Below, in pieces: positions 43,401 to 54,894 of a stretch of DNA of 64,000 nucleotides. The translations under genes were made by a program, and so were the position numbers. Numbering within the stretch: the stretch's first letter is position 1; every line of letters begins with the position of its first letter. Source of the stretch: Undaria pinnatifida (lineage: Eukaryota; Sar; Phaeophyceae; Laminariales; Alariaceae). The notes beneath the pieces are model-generated. The model saw only the letters and a list, made by a program, of their open reading frames with translations. It was not told where the DNA came from and made no database searches. The DNA lies in NCBI GenBank assembly GCA_012845835.1, contig JABAKD010000004.1, positions 7,882,409 through 7,946,408 on the forward strand, given 5' to 3'.

Positions 43401-45500
43401 GAAGCTTTTGATGATGATGATGATGATTGCGATGATCGACCATTTTTCGTAATCTCCGCGCCTTGGTACTGCTCGTAGCGGGCAGTTTACCGGCTTGCTG
43501 CTGTTGTCGTTGCCGATGTTTGCAATGCCAGCGAGCTGATGCTTTAGTGTTGGCGATTATCAATGTAGACTCAGGCGTAGCCCTGATCAGGAGTGCTGGT
43601 ATCCTGTCCTTTCGCGGTCGTTGGACTTTGGTACTGCTCGTGGCGGGCTGTGTTTCAGCTTACTGTTGTGGCTGGTGGTGTTTCATGCCCGAAAAAAATG
43701 CGGTGCAGGAAACCCTCTGTGCCCCCAGTGCTCAAGAATGCCTGGTAAAAACATCAAATCCCGATGCTGTGTCGTTTTGCGCGCTGTTTGCGGCAAATTC
43801 TACAGAGTTCGTTGCACGCTTTGGTTTGTAGACTCAAAAAACCATTTAGCTCGTACAGAACGGGCTTGGTATGCTAGCAGCCATGTATTTGGTGGTAGCC
43901 GTGGTGAGGATCTTGTCGAGCTGGCGCTGTGTTGGATTGTGGTTGGCGATGATGTTGTGTCTCCATGTGCATGATGGGAGCTTGGAGCGAAGCGCTAACC
44001 ATTTCCTTAGATTGTTCCCGGTATGATGCTACAGGTAGCTACGTTCTGGTTTTACCGTACGTACGAGACAGCAGTGAGGTAAGCTCCTGTGTTGTTTAAC
44101 GGTGGAGATGTCGTTGTTGTGGTGGGTGGAGTAGTAGTTCATGTTGTAGATGACATTACTTCTGGCGTGGCAAGTACTGCTGTTGTACGAGTTGTCGCTG
44201 ATGCCATCTAGTACCAGATGAAACTAATGCCGGGTGAAAGCTGCTGTGTGATGGGAGAGACGCCTATGATGTCGCCGATGCCTTTTCGATGGGACGTACT
44301 CGTAGAAGTACGGGTAGCAGTTGGTGACGTGTTATCGATGGTGGTAGTGTTGGCTGGTGCTTTTGATGTCGAATTGGGCCTAGACGATGGTAAGAGCAGT
44401 TGCCCTGTTTTGTTCCCTGTAAAACAGTGAATTTGCGGTTGCCATGTTGGCTTGTTCTGTGCATGGTGTATTGTGTGCAGTTTGAGCGGGTCATAACTGC
44501 TGTACACGCTTTGGGACGCCTCTCTGCTGTGAGCAGAGACCCGTGTGTCAGCTTAAGATAATGGAAATGAATATCGCAGAACTACGGGAGGTGTTGCTCC
44601 CGTGACAGGCTGTGTAGTGGCAGATGTGTCCGCCGGCGGTGTTTCCCCCGTGCTAGGCTGAGTGCCCGATTCGTCAACGTGCTGGCTAAGTGTAACAGTT
44701 CGCGTAGGTTTTCTTGCCATAGATGCTCGAGGACGAATATATTCCGGTTCGGGACATGGTCGTCCTTCCAGAATATCAGAGACCCGGAATGACCGAATTT
44801 GGAGGGTTTTCTCCGTGACATGGTCGTTAATCGTGCTGCTTGCATGGTAGCTTGGCAGCAGTCTAGACCTTGCTGTACGCGAAGTTGCGTGATCGCAGTT
44901 GAGCATAATTCGACGTGTGGAAACGTGAAGACATCCCGTGGAGGTGCAATGCTCCGTTTCTCCGAGTCTGATATATACTTGTAGTGTGGAAGCGTCAAGC
45001 AGATATTGCATAATTATGTCCGAGTTCGAAACATGCTTTTAGCTTTGTAAGCGTTAAAGCAGAAGCCGGAGATGAAAAATGCCCCTTTTTGGCAGAATTG
45101 CCGACGAACTTGCAGCACGTCAACAGCTTTTGGTCTTCTCGTCTTATTGTATAAATTCCACGATAACGAATTCGTTTACGTACTTCGTACTACTGGGTAG
45201 CGTGAAGAACAGGTTTTAATAACGACCTTCGCGCGTACGATAGCGCTCGCGAACCTGGACTCCCTACCTGCTACATGCGTGATAGAGCGCTAGCATAGTC
45301 TTGCTACCTGCTTCTCGCGTAAAGCGTGAAATCAATCTCATATCTCGAATATCCCTGGTGGACTTGGTGCACTCGTAGATGCGAGGCCTCTCTTGTGTAC
45401 CGCTGGGGTCGTATCATTGGACATTTTATCTTACATAAACTATTGAATACATTTTGTCAGGGAGTTCAGTTGTCATTATTGGCGTTGCTTGTGAGCTCTT
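40459..45500. other. About 5 kb without a recognised gene
   Basis: I found no domain on either strand. There is a ~60-bp imperfect duplication at 42635-42740 (cagcgctacactgcacagtg / cagtgctatactgtactgtg). GTTGCT/GAT-type triplet sequence fills 43265-43430. Open frames of 100-150 codons (43240-43980, 44553-45011) are overlapping and unsupported. It is the longest stretch without an identifiable repeat family and could contain host introns or regulatory DNA. Confidence 0.35.
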
Positions 45501-45844
45501 GAGATCTTGATTTACGAACGGGAAGGTCCATGGTCGACGATGGCACTTTCCCGTGCGACAACGAACGAACTATTGCATTGTGGACAAACGCACTCCGATC
45601 CTACGAGGGGAAGTTCTCGGAGCTGACACCACCGGGCTCGCGGTCGCGCGAATCGGTACAATTTAATTGAATAGTGTAAGTTCTGCTTACTGCCCAAAAC
45701 GTGACCCTTTTTTTTCGGAGGCCAGAAGGCACTGTTTTTCGTGCTGGTGTGGAACACCATCCGGAAGCAATGGGATACCCTACAGCAGCGAGAGTAGCGC
45801 AAGCGCAGGGATCTGACGGAGTCCATTCTGCAAATTGGGGCAAA

Positions 45845-46860
45845 CCGAGAGGTGGAGGCCGAGCAGGCGGCCGGCTGAAGCCGGTAATCAAGGTGACGAT
45901 CAGGGGAGATAGACCGCCTAGGTTGGGTGGGGATGTTGTTACCTTCGAAGATATGCGTGAATTCCTCGTTACCTACTCGGAGCACGAGCAGCAGATGCAT
46001 ATCACGAATCAAGATGGGGGAAACCGGGTTCCCGCGAGGAGGCGACAGCTGATAGATTCGGCGACCCAAATGATGGTGGCTGATGAGTTCTACGATGGAA
46101 AACCCTGGGTCGGCCCCTCCGAGGAGGAGATAATGCAAGGGCTCAAAGCTTTTCTGGCGTTGATATGCGGCAAACGAGTGATGAGGATTTTTGCCGCCAG
46201 ATATTCCGTGTGCTGAAGATGGATGCGAGCGTGCCGGTAGATAGCAGGGTGTTCATGCAAAAACGTGCCCTGCGGAAATACCTTGCTGACAGCGGGTTCA
46301 CGGAGGTGGTGAGCCCCGACATTCGGCAGTACACGCTAAAGCATGGCAAGGTGCTGGTTGAGGCAATACCGGCGGGATTCGAGCCACTCGAGTTCCGCCG
46401 CAGAGTGGAAAAAAAATTGCGTTTCGATCTCGTAGCGCATGACCCTGACGCGTTGTTCAACATTATTGCCAAGCAACAACGGGACCAAGCTGTAATTGGG
46501 GCCAATGATGCTGAACGTCGGCAAACAGCAAAACGGCGTGACGCTAGGTCGATGGCTGCTGCGGGGACCAAGCCGCAGGAAAGTACTGCTGACGGGCACG
46601 ACTCACGCGAGAGTGCCAAGGCTGCTGGTGTGAAAGCAGAACGGAACCGTCGGTACGGCAAGTGCTTTAAGAGTGGCAAGCAAGGTCACAAGAAGCGGGA
46701 CTGCCCCCAAGCCAGCAAGGTAAGTCGGGCAAAGGTGTCCATGGCCAAAGCCACGGCCAGAACCCCCGACAGCAGCAGTCCAAAAACGGTCCCGCTCAGC
46801 CTACCCGGAGCAAGACAACAGGGGTGGGCCCTGCGTCTGCCACCCCTCAAGATAGTGGGT
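45845..46860 (+). pseudogene. Gypsy gag, frameshifted
   Basis: The N-terminal part reads GGDVVTFEDMREFLVTYSEH (45930-45990) to GPSEEEIMQGLKAFL (46112-46156). The frame then shifts near 46165 to CRQIFRVLKMDASVPVDSRV and on. The zinc knuckle near 46660-46700 reads C-F-K-S-G-K-Q-G-H-K-K-R-D-C, i.e. CCHC with the second Cys replaced by Ser. Basic and Pro-rich sequence follows. Gag binds element RNA through this knuckle, so the substitution plus the frameshift make it inactive. Confidence 0.75.
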
Positions 46861-46880
46861 ACTAGACCGCCTCAAAAGCG

Positions 46881-48034
46881 GTGGTTACGAAGGCCGAACC
46901 CGCCGCGCCTGAAGCGTCTACACGGAATAACGAAGACTACGTGTACATTTGCGTGCCGCGGGAGAAGATGGCGCCAGTGGATAACGGGCTCACCGAGACA
47001 GTGCAGCACCAGGTTTCACAAAGCGCTGGACCACAGAATGCAGCCCCAATTCTTCACGTCGTTCCGGTGCAGCCGCCGGAAACCGCGTCACAGCAATGGC
47101 GTGGAGATTCCAGCACCCTTTATTCCGCGCGTGTCGCGGTCGTACAGCCTGGCAGATGTGGTGACACGATCGTGGATTCGGTAGAAAACGAACCGCATAT
47201 GGAGGGCCTGACGCGGCATCTCGCATGGCATCTTGCGGTTGCCGGTGCTTCCTCGCCTTCTGAGATCAAGGTGTTCATATATTCTGTTTCAAACATCACA
47301 GCAATGTCGGAAGATCTGGTACAGGGCCTGCGGGGACAGCCGGGGATGACGAAAACCGCGTTAATGCAGGCGCTTGTTGGGCATGCGCGTGTGGTGACGT
47401 CGTTGGGCCAGGGGTGTGATATTGCGAGTGTGACGTTCAGACGTAATCGTGTCCACTCCACTTAGCGATCGATACTCCATTGGGACCAATCTGATTTACC
47501 AGGCCGTTTATCGGGCTCCCTGGGGAGGGCGATGTGGTCATCACCGGGCAGAAGACGCTAAGAGAGAAACTCGGCATCGACGTCATGGCGCAACCTAAGG
47601 CCTCTGTACTGAAGGCACAAGGGCTTCAAGACGGCGCTGGGATGGAGTATACACCTCGTTCTGTGGGCGAGCCCAAGGGTGGTTCTGTGTTGCCAGCATC
47701 GATATCTGTCAAAGCGTTCGTGTCGGGCGGTGGCGCGCCAGGCGACGTGAACGATGAGGTAGCGCTGACGCTGCCGTCTCAACGACCCATGATATTCCAT
47801 GATTCCGAGATGGAAATGCGAGATCGTGCGGGCGCGTTGGAAACGGATGTCAATAACGCTGTTGACCATGACGCCCCGCCGGAATGTGCCAAGGTGCTGC
47901 GCAATATCGTTTTTCGCACGCACCTTGACGTGTTATGTCGGGCGTTGTCGGGTGACACACCTGCACACAAGAAGCCTGGGGCGGCCCGGTATCATTCAGG
48001 GGCAAGGGTGGTGCGGGCGAAGCCCTCACCTTGA
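46881..48034 (+). pseudogene. Gypsy protease region and protease-RT linker
   Basis: 46881-47465 is open (195 codons) and lies where the aspartic protease belongs, although I see no intact DTG/DSG. 47534-48034 reads VVITGQKTLREKLGIDVM, the usual (L/I)-G-x-x-x-L-x-x-x-L-G-I end of retroviral-type proteases. It continues to ECAKVLRNIVFRTHLDVLCR and GARVVRAKPSP, the typical linker just before RT. It stops there. A frame change separates the two open parts. Confidence 0.65.
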
Positions 48035-48183
48035 CGTACGGCAGAGTCGTGATCCGACTGCCGCTCGGTTGTGACGACGAGCTTGTCGTCAAGGTCGCCT
48101 GGGAAGGGCCGACGGAGGCGGAGAGCTCCTGGGAGCCGGTGTCGCTCGTGCTTGATGGCGTGCAGGCCGTGCTGCAAAAATAG
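48031..48183 (+). pseudogene. Chromodomain C-terminus of gypsy integrase
   Basis: The frame reads LVVKVAWEGPTEAESSWEPV followed by SLVLDGVQAVLQK and a stop at 48181. The pattern (V-x-V-x-W-x-G, then W-E-P, then a short helix) is the chromodomain that chromoviruses carry at the integrase C-terminus to target chromatin. It sits in a different frame from the linker, one codon after it. Confidence 0.7.
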
Positions 48184-48459
48184 CTCAAGGCGCTGCCGCT
48201 GAAGACAGATCAGAATCGGGGACTCGTACAGCAGTATGGGCTACGTTTTTTATCATATTGTGATCTGGGGGGATCATGAATTCTGCGTTGCTGATTCTCG
48301 GTTTTATCAAAATTTTGAATATTTCGAGACATTTGTTCCGACTTGGAATTTCTGCGCCGGGCGCTGATAGCACCTGACGCAGCCACAGCTGGTGGTTTAT
48401 CGTCGAGGCTGTGTGTGGACAGAGCATGTTCGGGGTTGATGCTTCCGTTTCCCCCCCCC

Positions 48460-48905
48460 CGCTACATTTCCCCCACCCCCTCCCCCACAAGAAGGATTTA
48501 TAGTTTCCACGCACAAATCGAGCTGCCCCACCTGTCCCTCCCCCCCCTCCCCTCTTGCCGCCCCCCCTTTTGATTAAAATCAGGTCCCAACGTGCTTAAA
48601 ATCTCCGCCCTCCCCTCGGCGGTTATTCGATTTACAGGATTCACTTCATAAACTGATGCATTTCCTTCCACAGCTGTCAGGTATTGTCCCCCTCAGAAAC
48701 AAGTTTATAGTTTCCACGAACAGTCTGCTTAACATCACCCTGTTGACCCTCATAGCTACACTGTAGTTGCAAGGGGAGTCGCCGACCTATATCCTTAATG
48801 AGGACACACAACCCGTAATACCCGCGATCGGAGTATCACACATAGCTTGCAAATATTAGTTTCGACAAAATATTCGATCTCACAGCTGGAGTGTATTTCA
48901 ATTTC
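48460..48905 (-). mobile_element. CAGCTGTGAG-terminus repeat copy
   Basis: Right end: gatctcacagctggagtgta. Leftward come the ggggagtcgccgacctatat block and the C-rich core at 48450-48570. It is oriented like the next copy (49070-49690), giving a second tandem pair. Confidence 0.75.
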
Positions 48906-49069
48906 AGTAATACATATATCAACGCCCCCTCCTTCCCCACCACCCGCACCATCGCCTAGATCTAGCACCACGCGTATAGCAAACCCCTACATCTATGCGA
49001 CCTAAAGCCCCTCCACCCCCCCCCCCCCTCGCCCACCCCCCACCTCTCCACCCCCCCACCCCACCCCCA

Positions 49070-49690
49070 CCCTCTCGAACACTCCGCCCTCTACTCACTG
49101 GTTGTACGACTTACAAGATATACATGATAAACTGGTGCATTTTTTCCAAAACCGTCACATTTTCCCCTTAAAGGATGTAAAGTTTCCACGCACAGATTGA
49201 GCTGCCCCGACCGTCCCGCCCCCCGCCCGTCCCGCCCCCCGCCCCCCCCATGATAAACTGGTGCATTCTTTCCAAAACCGTCATATTTATTCCCTTGAAG
49301 GATTTATAGTTTCCACGCACAAATTGAGCTGCCCCACCCGTTCCCCCCCCCCTCCCCCGCTCCCTTTTGTTCGAAACCAGGCCCCCCCATCCTTGAAAGC
49401 TCCGCTCTCCCCTCACCGGTTGTTCAATCACTTGTTAAACTGATGCATTTCCTTCCACAGCTGTCAGATTTTTGTCCACCTCTGAAACGGAATTTATAGA
49501 TTCTGCGCACAGACAGATTAAGATCACCCTGTTGACCCTGACAGCTACACTGTAGTTGCAGGGGGAGTCGCCGACCAATATGCTTAATGAGGATACACAA
49601 CCCGTAATACCCGCGATCGGAGTATCACACACAGCTTGCAAAGATGATTTTCGACAAAATATTTTTTTCTCACAGCTGGGGTGTTTATTA
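49070..49690 (-). mobile_element. CAGCTGTGAG-terminus repeat copy, ~620 bp
   Basis: The full plan is present: ttccaaaaccgtca block twice (49145 and 49270), C-rich core, ttccttccacagctgtcag, ggggagtcgccgacc and the terminus near 49670-49690. It is preceded by a C-run at 49015-49028. Confidence 0.75.
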
Positions 49691-49989
49691 TTTTTTTAAT
49701 ATATTCATGAGCCGAAATAATTTCGCCCGAAAAAACTTTAACGAAGTGCGTTTAAAGGTCTACTATCTATGTCATTTGTTTGGTAATAAATGCGTGAACA
49801 TACGCCCGAAGACCACTTGACCAAGTGCGTGTAGACGTCGTTTGAAGAAATGTCACCTACATCAAATACTAAAAGGGTGGAGCAATAATAATTCTTACCT
49901 CCGGCAAAGACAAGCGCAACTACATTTTCGCCTGACGCGAACACAACTAATTGCGCGGCCTCAAACGCGTATTGCGCTGGGCGCATCAC

Positions 49990-50350
49990 GGCTTTTTTTT
50001 TGTGTATAGCCGTAGCTGTATGACGATAGACTCTCCCAGCCCTACTATGCCGGACGGAGCACGTAGGGCTTTCGCCAACCAGGCAGATATTTCTTGCACC
50101 AAGCCCGAAGCGCCGCGAGGTGTTCGGCGAGTCGCATGGAGGCTGAACTGCATCCTTCCAAGACCCGCTCGTAAGACGTACTTCGATACCGCGTGCTTAC
50201 TTTTTTGCTTCTGGATGACAGCACCATTAAGCTAAGCTTTTTCTAGGGTGGTCACTCCAGACACGGCAATGAATGGGTGTTACTATGTAACTGCCTCGTG
50301 GTGCCTTACCATATTCGCACTACGTGGTGCGATCATTCTTCTTGTGCGAC
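49990..50350 (-). mobile_element. LINE 3'-UTR fragment
   Basis: ctactatgccggacggagca through cttaccatattcgcactacg matches 38096-38390, the 3' UTR of the LINE at 38-40 kb, in the same orientation. A T-run at 49993-50001 would be the A-tail on the minus strand. It is a 5'-truncated copy with no coding part. Confidence 0.75.
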
Positions 50351-51433
50351 GTTAGAGGGTTCTCCACCAGACCTCGCGCAATATAACTTACCGTGCCTGT
50401 CAGCGAAACCAGATTTTTGTTTCCGTTTGGCATAATTGGCGTTTCTTGACGGCATCAGCTCTATATCGCACGCGGTTTCTTTCCCGAGGTGTCTCTATGC
50501 ACCCGGCATCTTTTATGCTCATGTAAACATACCGAAACATATTATATTTTAAATTTCTGCCAGAAAACGTATTTTTTTATAGGAAAAACTAATCGCCGAA
50601 TTCCTATCAGAAAAACAGCAAAATGCGGATTCAAACGCGCGACCAACAATCCATCAACGTGAGCCTCTCGGCATTAGGCCACTGTGTATGGCACCCCGAT
50701 GTAGGCCATAAATCTTGATATCTACAAGATTCGACTAGAATAACATCTGTGTACCCTGAATGTGAAGACGAAAGCTGATTCTGACTATTTCCAACATCGG
50801 AAATTCCAGCGAAAAGGGGTGTTTCGTTCCGATCTCAGGCCAAGATCGGGACAAGGTTTTTCTTCTCCAGATAGATGTTGCCTCATGTTTAGGCCGCAAC
50901 GTTGCCCCTACGCCCACACGCGCACATAATATAAGGATTTCGCGAAGATGCGGCACCCCCCTGGGGCACTTGCCGAGCAGCTGCCGCTTGGCCCTCGCGC
51001 ACCTTGATCGCCATGGTCCGCAGCGTGCTGTGGCGCCGCGGCGCCTTTGTGTATATTTCGGGTTTCGAAGTCGCACAACCACCCGTCTACAATATATATT
51101 GAACATTGTTGTTAGCTTCTGCATCTAGACTCGTTTTTTACCATACACACCGTTTGGAAACTTTACGTCGTCATCTTCATCTTTAGACGTTGAAACGAAT
51201 ACCAGGAACATTTGTGACCTGGATCGGGGTACCATAAGCAATGGACTTGGCAATAGAACAACATTTTTTCACTTCGAAAACACTAAGTATTGACCGAGGA
51301 GATAAGCTTCGAAAATGTGTATCGTCCGTTATTCCCATACGATGCACCTACAATCGTCTAAATTTTAAAACATGTATCTCCCCGGTCGACACTTGCTGCT
51401 TTCGAAAAAGAAAAAAATCAATCTTTTCGTAGG
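50351..51433. other. No gene seen
   Basis: Flank between the LINE fragment and DIRS copy B. A tRNA-like stretch on the minus strand near 50622-50698 is discussed under rejected items. Confidence 0.3.
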
Positions 51434-51652
51434 AAAGTGTTATTTGGAAGGCGTGGAAGGGATTATGATTTAACAGACGAATATTTGTCGATTGTTTCGA
51501 GACGAAACAATTGGATAGCCAGACAGCAGCGACAGAAGAGCTGTCGCGTTTGCCAGAGACGGCCGCCTGGGGCACGGGAGAGCAACAGCGCGTGGCACCG
51601 TAGGATTGAACGGAGTCAAGCAGCGTGCCCATTAGAACTGGTGGACTTTCAG
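51434..51652 (+). repeat. Left terminal direct repeat of DIRS copy B
   Basis: ggaaggcgtggaagggatta, ttgtcgattgtttcgagacg, atagccagacagcagcgac and taggattgaacggagtcaag each have a counterpart in the same order at 58684-58890. By eye ~80% similar. Confidence 0.75.
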
Positions 51653-53163
51653 CATGGGGGACGCCAACTCGGGCGGGCCAGTGGACGAGGGACACGGGCA
51701 TATCGAGGTGAGAGAGGTGCGAGTGGACGCTGCAGTCGTCCCCGCGCAGGTCCTCAAGGCAACGGCGTGGAACCCATCCCGGCCGTTGCAGCAGCAGACT
51801 CAGCAATCGTGGCCCTTCTGCAGGAGTTGCTGCCGAGTCAACAGGCGATCGCTGCGCGCCTGACAAACGTCGTGAACAATCACGCGAATGCCCAGCTCCA
51901 GCAGCACCAACAAGCGTACCCGACCCACCAGCCCCTGCAACCAGCCCTCTAGCTGGCAGGAGGCATCGCCGACAGCATGGCATCCGTGACGAAAGACGCT
52001 ATACAGCAGGCTACGGTCACCGCAGTCGTTACGGCAAACGCCAAGCAGGTGGCTGACTTCTGTCGGGCCAACGAAGGGCAAACATTGTTCATCCCCCGCG
52101 GCGGCTTTGACATCTCGGAGGAAAAAATCGAAGATCACTAGTGATTGTGCTCGATACCGTGGCCCACGGTTCCGACGCTGTGCTAAAACAGCTGAAGGCC
52201 GTGTCCGAATTCGTGGTCGTGGATTCCCCCGCCCCCGTGACAATATGGGAGACGCCGAGGGCCATGCCCGCTGAGATTCACTTCGCTACCTTCGTAGCTG
52301 TGCTCATGGAGACCACCTTGAGTACGGGATAGAAGGCGCTCCACCCCTACGCAAGCCGAGGGTCGCTACGTTGCGCTCGGAGATTAAAAAGACGCAGAAA
52401 CTGGTGGAGGTGTATCTACGTCACCATTTCAAACCCTGGCGGAGCACTTGGCGAAGGTTTGACAGCTACTGCTTCCTTCAAGCATGAACATCGGCCTGCA
52501 CGAAGGCGTGAAAGCGCTTGCGGTGCAGGGAGGCGAGCTTTACAGGAAGCACACCTACGCTGCGCCAGCCCTAGGAACAGGGAATTCAATGGTCACCCCC
52601 ACCTTAACAAATTGGGGCACGGCGACGAGTCTAGCCTCGCGGAGCGCTCAGCTCACTGGAAGCCGAATGCAGCGGGCACGAGCAGGGTAAAATAAAATTG
52701 AGTGCCAGGCACAGGTGGGCAGCGGGCAGCCCCCGATCAGGGCCGAGCCGGGCGGCGGGGAGTCACCCCCTTCAAAGCCCGGATGCAGCACTCGAAGAGA
52801 CCTGCGAGGCTGCGTGACTACTCGTGGCGTGGCCTCTGTTGCGAGAGGCCCATATGTTCGTTTGCACACGACCAGGGTGCCGGGACAGCCACGCAGCAGC
52901 AGCTGCAGCCGCAGGTGCTGCCACCGCCGCCACCCCCTCCGCCGATGCCGCCGCCGCCGCTGCAACAGCAGCATACCCAACCGGCAGCGGAAGCAGGGGC
53001 AGGGGGGGAAGAGGGTGCGGAGCAGGAGGGTCGCGGCCGAACCCCGTACGCTTTTGCAGGGACTACGTGTCCACTGGCAAGGGTGGCGGGGGAAAGGACA
53101 ATGGCGGTAACAATTGACAGGACGGGCTCGGCCGACCGTGAGGGCGGCAGGGGCGAGAGATAA
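51653..53163 (+). pseudogene. Gag-like region of DIRS copy B
   Basis: One reading passes through VALLQELLPSQQAIAARLTN (51810-51870) and a Gln-rich stretch. After a stop it continues through MASVTKDAIQQATVTAVVTA (51978 on) to ISEEKIEDH (52140). Later frames carry Ala/Pro-rich low complexity (52900-52990) and FCRDYVSTGKGGGGKD near 53053-53100, which resembles a CCCH finger that has lost most of its cysteines. The position before RT and the composition suggest the DIRS gag; no domain is certain. Confidence 0.45.
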
Positions 53164-53469
53164 GGATTATCTTTGCAGACGCTGAGAGGTCCGTGGGACG
53201 TCGCAAAGCACCCATACCCGCGTCGGTGACGCCGGCCTAGTTCAATGGTGAGAATCATTTGTCGAGAGGCAAAAGCAGTGCAGTACGCAGCGAAAAGTCT
53301 AAAGCAGAGTTTGGGCAATCGCCTCGGCGGCAGGAAAAACAGCGCGGTTACAACAGTAGAGTGGCTCAATCGTTCCAATCAAGCAGGCAAACCCCGCACG
53401 CGTCGGAGGTGCAAGTTAGATCAATCCAGAAATCGAACGTTTCGGTAACCTCAGCGCAAGAAAAGTCAG

Positions 53470-54595
53470 AACAGCAGGCGTATTGTGAGCAGAGACGAAG
53501 GTTGCCAAAATGCTTCAGACGGAACGGACATCGCTGGGGCGGAACTCTCACACCACAGCATCAATCAGCAGGCTTTGTGGGAGCAGAGACGAAGTTTGCC
53601 ATATACTGCGAACATCGGTGGTGTGGAACTCTCACATCACAGCACAGGACAGCAGGTTTCGTATGAACCGAGACGAATGTCGCCCTATTTCGCGACCCGG
53701 CCAGTTATCGGTGGAACGGAACTCTCACCCGACAGCGCAGAACAGGAGGCTGTGTGTGAGCAGAGACGAAGCTTACAATATTTCGCGAATCGATCAGTTC
53801 TCGGAGGTGCGGAACTCTCACACCACAGCACAGAACAGCAGGCTTTGTGTGAGCAGTGACGAAGGCTACCGTATCTCGCGAACCGACCAATATCGGTGGT
53901 GCAGAACTCTCACACCACAGCACAGAACAGCAGGCGTTGTGTGAGCAGAGACGAAGGTTGCCGTATTTCGCGAACCTAAACTACATTGGTGGTGCGGAAC
54001 TCTCACACCACAGCACAGAACAGCAGGCTTTGTGTGAGCAGAGAAGAAGGTTACCTTCTTTGCCGACCCGACCAGTTATCGCTGGTACCGAACTCTCACA
54101 TCACAGCGCAGAACCGCAGGGTTTGTGTGAGCATAGACGAAGGCTGCCGTATTTCGCGAACCCAAAATACATTGGTGGTGCGGAACTCTCACACCACCGC
54201 ACAGAACGGCATGCTTTGTGTGAGCAGAGACAAGGTTTACCTTATTTTGCGACATGACCAGTTATCGTTGGTACGGAACTCTCACACCACAGCACAGAAC
54301 GGCTGACTTTGTGTGAGCAGAGACGAAGCTTACCCTATTTCGCGAACCGACCAGATATCGGTGGTGCAGACCTCTCACACCACAGCACAGAACAGCAGGC
54401 TTCGTGTGAGTAGAGACGAAGATTTCTTTTTTCCGCGAACCGACCAGTTTTCGGTGATGCGGAATTCTTACACCACAGCAGCATAGAACAGAAGGCTTCG
54501 TATGAGCGGAGACGAACGTTACCTTATTTCGCAGACCAAACAGACGTTGGTAGGGCGAAACTCTCACACCACAGCACAGATAAGCAGGAGCAAAG
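53470..54595 (+). repeat. ~93-bp tandem array in DIRS copy B (about 12 units)
   Basis: Same unit as at 1-1262. Anchors at 53478, 53572, 53656, 53749, 53842, 53934, 54027, 54120, 54213, 54306, 54399 and 54495 give spacings 94, 84, 93, 93, 92, 93, 93, 93, 93, 93 and 96. The first units are irregular and the later ones uniform. The sequence after the last unit (agcaaagggccagaatacccc) equals that after array A. Confidence 0.9.
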
Positions 54596-54894
54596 GGCCA
54601 GAATACCCCACTTCCGCGCGAGTCGAAAAGCATCGATCGCGTAGACGACTCAAACCAGAACGACTGTTCACCCGTGCAGTACAGCAGATACCCTACAGAA
54701 GAAGCAGAAAGCACGCAATTGGAGTACACGCACAGAGCAGAGCGGACAGAGGGATCGCGAAGTCAAGGGCAAGTAGAGTCGCCAGTACAGCAGCCGGACT
54801 GAGTTGGCACGTTGGTACCGGTTGACGCGCGGAAGTGTGGTGGGTCAGCACGCTCACGGCTTCGCTTTTGGGAGACGCGCAGTCGAAAACGCAC

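Larger units (their letters stand above)
45500..48230 (+). mobile_element. Ty3/gypsy chromovirus remnant lacking RT, RNase H and integrase core
   Basis: Gag with a zinc knuckle, a protease-to-RT linker and, directly after it, a chromodomain C-terminus. In chromoviruses ~3 kb of RT, RNase H and integrase should lie between the last two, so a large internal deletion joins them near 48030. I cannot delimit LTRs on either side. Confidence 0.75.

Noticed and set aside
43240..43974. Several 107-122-codon ORFs on both strands
   Set aside because: Partly GTT/GAT triplet sequence, overlapping on both strands, with no family resemblance.
50622..50698. tRNA-like stretch on the minus strand with tggcctaatgcc and gtttgaatccgc; a similar B-box-like gtgggttcgtgtcccgc on the minus strand at 30375-30405
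   Set aside because: Box-like motifs only. I could not pair a full acceptor stem or TpsiC stem, so these may be decayed tRNAs or SINE heads.
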